Assembly (NCBI RefSeq): GCF_000376825.1
Contig: NZ_AQXW01000004.1
Coordinates: forward strand, 310,001 to 374,000
Reading direction: 5' to 3'
DNA length: 64,000 nucleotides
DNA from: Demetria terragena DSM 11295
GTDB taxonomy: Bacteria; Actinomycetota; Actinomycetes; Actinomycetales; Dermatophilaceae
Position 1 is the first letter of the stretch, and every line of letters starts with the position of its first letter. Positions 61,222 through 64,000 of this stretch are shown piece after piece. The notes under the pieces were generated by a model, which had not been told where the DNA came from, did no database searches, and saw only the letters and a list, made by a program, of their open reading frames with translations. The position numbers and the translations under genes were made by a program.

Positions 61222-62018
61222 ACCTCCAAACCGCGTTGGCTACGGATCGAACTCGTCGCATCGGACAACTCCGCCTCAGCTTCTTCGTCGCTCTCGGCAT
61301 GCCCGCCCAGATAGAGCCGCTGAACGTCTTCGGACGCGGCCAACTCGTCGGCAGGACCTTCCAACTTCAGTTCGCCTACCTCAAGGACAACGGCCAAGTC
61401 GGAGACCCGCAGCGCCATACTGGCGTTCTGCTCGACGAGGACGACTGCCGTCCCCGAAGCATTGATGTCACGGACAATTTCGCCGATGCGGGCCACCATC
61501 TGCGGCGCGAGGCCGAGTGATGGCTCATCCAGAAGCAATACCTCAGGTGCGGCCATCATCGCCCGCCCGATGGCCAACATTTGCTGCTCGCCACCCGACA
61601 GCAGTCCGCCAGCTTGCTTGGCGCGTTCTTTCAGCACGGGGAACAGGTCATAAATGCGGTCGCGCGCGGCATCGCGCCCTGCGGCGGGGCTCGCCAACCC
61701 ACCAGCTCGCAGGTTCTCCTCGACGCTCATGCGTCCAAAAATCTGACGCCCCTCGGGTACCTGCAGCACTTTGTGGCGTACGACACCGGCTGGATCCATT
61801 TGATCCAACCGAGTCTCGCCATAGGCGACCGAGCCGCTCGTAATGGTTCCACCATGCAAACCCAGCGTTCCTGAGATAGCGCGAAGCAGCGTGGTTTTGC
61901 CCGCACCGTTGCTGCCCAGCACCGCGACAACTTTGCCGTCGGGCACGGTGATGTTCACACCATGGAGGGCTTTGACTGAACGGCCGTAACGCACTGATAG
62001 GTCAGTGATCTGAAGCAT
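61209..62018 (-). CDS. livF: Branched-chain amino acid type ABC transporter ATPase (LivF)
   Basis: The 269-residue ATPase has Walker A GSNGAGKTT near residue 36, signature LSGGEQQML near residue 140, Walker B VLLLDEPSLG near residue 160 and the LivF-type VLVEQNASMALRVSDLAVVLE near residue 195 (given in part as VLVEQNASMALRV). An acidic tail with DEEAEAE follows. ATG 62018 follows AGGGAG. It is the first gene of the operon, so the promoter must lie in the 167 bases upstream. Confidence 0.93.
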   Translation of the reverse strand: MLQITDLSVRYGRSVKALHGVNITVPDGKVVAVLGSNGAGKTTLLRAISGTLGLHGGTITSGSVAYGETRLDQMDPAGVVRHKVLQVPEGRQIFGRMSVEENLRAGGLASPAAGRDAARDRIYDLFPVLKERAKQAGGLLSGGEQQMLAIGRAMMAAPEVLLLDEPSLGLAPQMVARIGEIVRDINASGTAVVLVEQNASMALRVSDLAVVLEVGELKLEGPADELAASEDVQRLYLGGHAESDEEAEAELSDATSSIRSQRGLEVWRG

Positions 62019-62137
62019 CGGACTCCCTTGTCCCGCAGGTGGATCCACGCTTCAGCGCGCAGGGCGGCTCACCGGCATATGGGTCGATGGCTCAGCATGG
62101 CTATCCGGGTGCCTTCTCGACGCCCGGATTCACATTC

Positions 62138-62154
62138 CGTGACCTTTTCGTTAC
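62138..62154. promoter_or_regulatory. Direct repeat CGTGAC-N5-CGTTAC upstream of the liv operon
   Basis: CGTGAC (62138-62143) and CGTTAC (62149-62154) differ by one base and start 11 bases apart. They lie about 120 bases before livF. The layout suits an OmpR-type regulator or a CRP-like site. Role inferred. Confidence 0.4.
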
Positions 62155-62185
62155 CGGAGGTTTTGCCTTTGAGATCTGCTTCAGT

Positions 62186-63523
62186 TCAGATGCCAAAGTT
62201 CTTTGGCATCTGTGTTCCTTCGGGATAGATGGCGTAGACCAGGCCGCCCGAATGTGGCAGCCAGGCGTTCTCGACCGCGGCACGGTCGTAGGTGACCCGA
62301 ACTTCGTTGTTGCTGGGGATCAGATGACTGGCCGGGTCATTGATCACCGGGTTGCCTGCCGCGGTGAATCCGCAGAGAACCATCAGGTGACCACTCGTGG
62401 AGTAGCCAGCTCCCGGCATGTCCTCCTTCTTGAAGGACACCGACATGACTAGCGGGATGCCTGCTGCGATGTATGCCTCAGCGTCGCGAAGGCTTCGGAG
62501 CCGGGTGACATACCCGCGCAGGCCCAGGGTGGCGGCGTAAGCCACGTTGAACGGCCAGTTCCCGCACCCTTGATATTCATGGTCGAAGGACTGCCGTGCG
62601 GCGTGATCGACTTGCTCGTCAGGGGCCACAGTCACCCAGGACGTGGCCTTCGCACTCGGGCCGCGCTTCCAGTAGTCAGCGATCATGGCCACCGACGTCG
62701 GGGAACACCATGCCTCTCCCCCGTTATCCCACTCGGGGTAGTGACCGACGTGAACCTCTTGGGACAGTGTGGGCACGTCCAGCACGGTGCCTGCCGTCTT
62801 CCCGGGGGTGCTCGTCGTGACGGCCCCGTCTGGAAGCGCCGAGGCCATACCGGTCAACTGTGCGACGCGCGGCGTGCAGTCACTGTCCGTGCGCCGCATT
62901 AACGTGATGCGCAGAAAGTAGGACGCCAGGGTATTGCCGCCCTCAAAGACGACAGTGTCGGTCTTGACCGAGGCGAGCGCGCCCTCCTGATCGTCGACGC
63001 TCGTCCGGTGAATCGCCCCGCCCTCAGCGGGGTTTGCCGAACTCCACCGACCCACGACAAGCCACTCGGTCTCCTCACCACCAGTCGTCGCGCCTTGGAC
63101 CGCAACCTCAACCCAGGTGCCGGGTGGAGTGTCGACATTCCAGGACGCGATGACTTCTGTCGCAGGAAAGCCCACCGTGATCCGCGGGGAGGTCCACGCG
63201 CCAGCCTCCCAGACGGTCGCCGCACCAGAATCAGCGTGCGGATCGGTGTAGGACCGTGTTGTCGAGGGGGACGCGATGACCAACTGTCCCTGCGAAACTG
63301 CAACGCCGGAACATTTACCCCGAGCCCAATGCGCGGCGCACCGGAAGCTCTGCAGGTGAATCTCGCGCTCCGCTGGAGCCGTCGCGGACTGAGCGGACGC
63401 GGCGGTCATCTCGGCGCTGTGGGCAAGGCCTCCGACCACCAAGCCTGCCCCGAGAACGACCCGTCGGCTGAACGTTGGCTGTGGCACGCCAGTCGTGGTC
63501 TGTCTGGTGCACCTGTCGCTCAT
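62186..63523 (-). CDS. Tat-exported C39-family peptidase
   Basis: The 445-residue precursor has a twin-arginine signal (FSRRVVLGAGLVVGGLAHS, cleavage probably near ASA at residue 45). A beta-rich domain (residues about 50-240) comes first, then a C39_2 papain-like domain with the Cys in GEAWCSPTSVAM near residue 273, the His in SGHLMVLCGF near residue 385 and the Asp/Asn in NPVINDPAS near residue 400. It would act outside the cell on peptides or cell wall. The last codons and stop lie inside a perfect hairpin. Confidence 0.88.
   Translation of the reverse strand: MSDRCTRQTTTGVPQPTFSRRVVLGAGLVVGGLAHSAEMTAASAQSATAPAEREIHLQSFRCAAHWARGKCSGVAVSQGQLVIASPSTTRSYTDPHADSGAATVWEAGAWTSPRITVGFPATEVIASWNVDTPPGTWVEVAVQGATTGGEETEWLVVGRWSSANPAEGGAIHRTSVDDQEGALASVKTDTVVFEGGNTLASYFLRITLMRRTDSDCTPRVAQLTGMASALPDGAVTTSTPGKTAGTVLDVPTLSQEVHVGHYPEWDNGGEAWCSPTSVAMIADYWKRGPSAKATSWVTVAPDEQVDHAARQSFDHEYQGCGNWPFNVAYAATLGLRGYVTRLRSLRDAEAYIAAGIPLVMSVSFKKEDMPGAGYSTSGHLMVLCGFTAAGNPVINDPASHLIPSNNEVRVTYDRAAVENAWLPHSGGLVYAIYPEGTQMPKNFGI
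62187..62212. terminator. Hairpin covering the stop codon of the C39 peptidase gene
   Basis: CAGATGCCAAAG pairs perfectly with CTTTGGCATCTG around a 2-base loop. Two of the three stop-codon bases are inside the stem. There is no T-run on the minus strand, so it may stabilise the 3' end or slow translation rather than terminate. Confidence 0.6.
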
Positions 63524-63607
63524 CCTGACTCCCCAAACGTCGGTTCATCACCACGCTAGCTCAGATTCACGAACGCGTGACGAGGAACGCCTCACCCATT
63601 TCAACGT

Positions 63608-63637
63608 GGCGCCTTGGCGCCCGCAGTCGCCTGCGGG
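63608..63637. other. Two short perfect hairpins beside the acnA terminator
   Basis: GGCGCC-TT-GGCGCC (63608-63621) overlaps by two bases CCCGCAG-TCGC-CTGCGGG (63620-63637). Both lie between the acnA terminator and the C39 gene start. They may fold in the 5' leader or as backup termination structures. Confidence 0.6.
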
Positions 63638-63640
63638 AGC

Positions 63641-63680
63641 GCGAACACCCCGCCAGGCTTCGGCCTGGCGGGGTGTTCGC
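63641..63680 (-). terminator. Strong terminator after acnA, 18-bp stem with TTCG loop
   Basis: GCGAACACCCCGCCAGGC pairs perfectly with 63663-63680 and closes on a TTCG tetraloop. It lies 14 bases after the acnA stop on the minus strand. There is no clear T-run, as is usual in actinomycete terminators. Confidence 0.88.
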
Positions 63681-63694
63681 GTGCTGCGATCGGA

Positions 63695-64000
63695 TTATTG
63701 CTTGACGAGCGAGCGCAGGACGTACTGCAGGATGCCGTCGTTGCGGAAGTAGTCCGCCTCACCTGGGGTGTCGATGCGCACGACTGCGTCGAACTCCACG
63801 ACGTTGCCGTTCTCGTGAGTTGCCTTGACGTGCACCGTCTTTGGCGTCCGGCCCTCGTTGAGTTCGGTCACACCGGAGATGTCGAACGTCTCAGTGCCGT
63901 CCAGGCCCAACGACTCGGCGTTCTGGCCCTGCGGGAACTGCAGCGGCAGCACACCCATACCAATGAGATTGGAGCGGTGAATGCGCTCGAACGACTCGGT
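63695..64000 (-). CDS. acnA: Aconitate hydratase, C-terminal part (cut by the window edge)
   Basis: The last 101 residues of an AcnA-type aconitase are present, from [20 protein letters not shown] to the stop at 63695. [14 protein letters not shown] and the swivel-domain ending ([22 protein letters not shown]) are diagnostic. The enzyme interconverts citrate and isocitrate in the TCA cycle, with a 4Fe-4S cluster held by the missing part. A strong TTCG-loop terminator follows. Confidence 0.95.
   Translation of the reverse strand, partial: TESFERIHRSNLIGMGVLPLQFPQGQNAESLGLDGTETFDISGVTELNEGRTPKTVHVKATHENGNVVEFDAVVRIDTPGEADYFRNDGILQYVLRSLVKQ

Overview
The window is chromosomal DNA from a GC-rich Gram-positive bacterium, almost certainly an actinomycete of the Micrococcales type. 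Evidence for this includes frequent GTG and TTG starts, many ATGA or TTGA gene overlaps, and families confined to or typical of Actinomycetota: DUF3000 beside an HRDC ribonuclease D, DUF3099, the PGPGW protein, an actinobacterial glgA/glgC pair, a mabA-inhA-like fabG-fabI pair, actinobacterial HemQ, a DUF222/HNH gene behind a LexA-like box, and an ECF42-DGPF pair. Glycogen, polyphosphate-kinase and cyanophycin genes together suggest a storage-polymer-rich lineage such as the Dermatophilaceae/Intrasporangiaceae. That placement is inference, not proof.

Layout. 1-2.2 kb: an XRE-TetR fusion regulator overlapping a truncated beta-keto acid cleavage enzyme, a small secreted protein and a tRNA-Val. 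2.3-8 kb: p-aminobenzoate genes (pabC, pabB) with an oxidoreductase between them, a bile-acid:Na+ symporter-family transporter and a secreted zinc peptidase. 8.1-8.7 kb: a tRNA cluster (Gly-Cys-Gly-Val). 8.7-15.8 kb: YihY, glgX, ppk2, a RibD-like reductase, a HipA-like kinase with DUF3037, and a SpoU methyltransferase. 15.8-19.5 kb: two TauE/SafE permeases, a lone ABC ATPase and small conserved genes. 19.5-22 kb: divergent glgA/glgC. 22-31.8 kb: serB, cyanophycinase and cyanophycin synthetase on the plus strand, facing a minus-strand operon of fabG, fabI, a CphA-like Mur ligase with no ATP-grasp domain, and two overlapping TenA genes.

31.8-45.1 kb: DUF3099, ArsR/SRPBCC, msrB, hemQ, hemG(Y), then an SPFH/zinc-ribbon/membrane operon and a MocR-YczE pair that separate these heme genes from hemE. 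An ECF42 sigma factor with its DGPF partner and an EamA permease follow. 45.2-56.9 kb: DUF3000, ribonuclease D, a secreted metalloprotease, an HTH-MurA fusion, a GDPD, a DUF222/HNH gene, a kinase-fold protein, dxs, an SGNH hydrolase and a second EamA permease. 57-64 kb: a five-gene branched-chain amino-acid type ABC transporter, a Tat-exported C39 peptidase, a set of strong hairpins and the 3' end of aconitase.

Themes. Three carbon, nitrogen and phosphate storage systems lie within about 20 kb: glgX/glgA/glgC (glycogen), ppk2 (polyphosphate) and cphA/cphB (cyanophycin). The least explained parts are the CphA-like Mur ligase in an operon with fatty-acid and thiamin-salvage genes, the HTH-MurA fusion, the SPFH operon without PspA, the HipA-like/DUF3037 pair, and two intergenic arrays built on a shared GGTCGAGC core. 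No prophage, integrase, transposase or CRISPR array was seen, and no gene-free stretch exceeds 300 bases.
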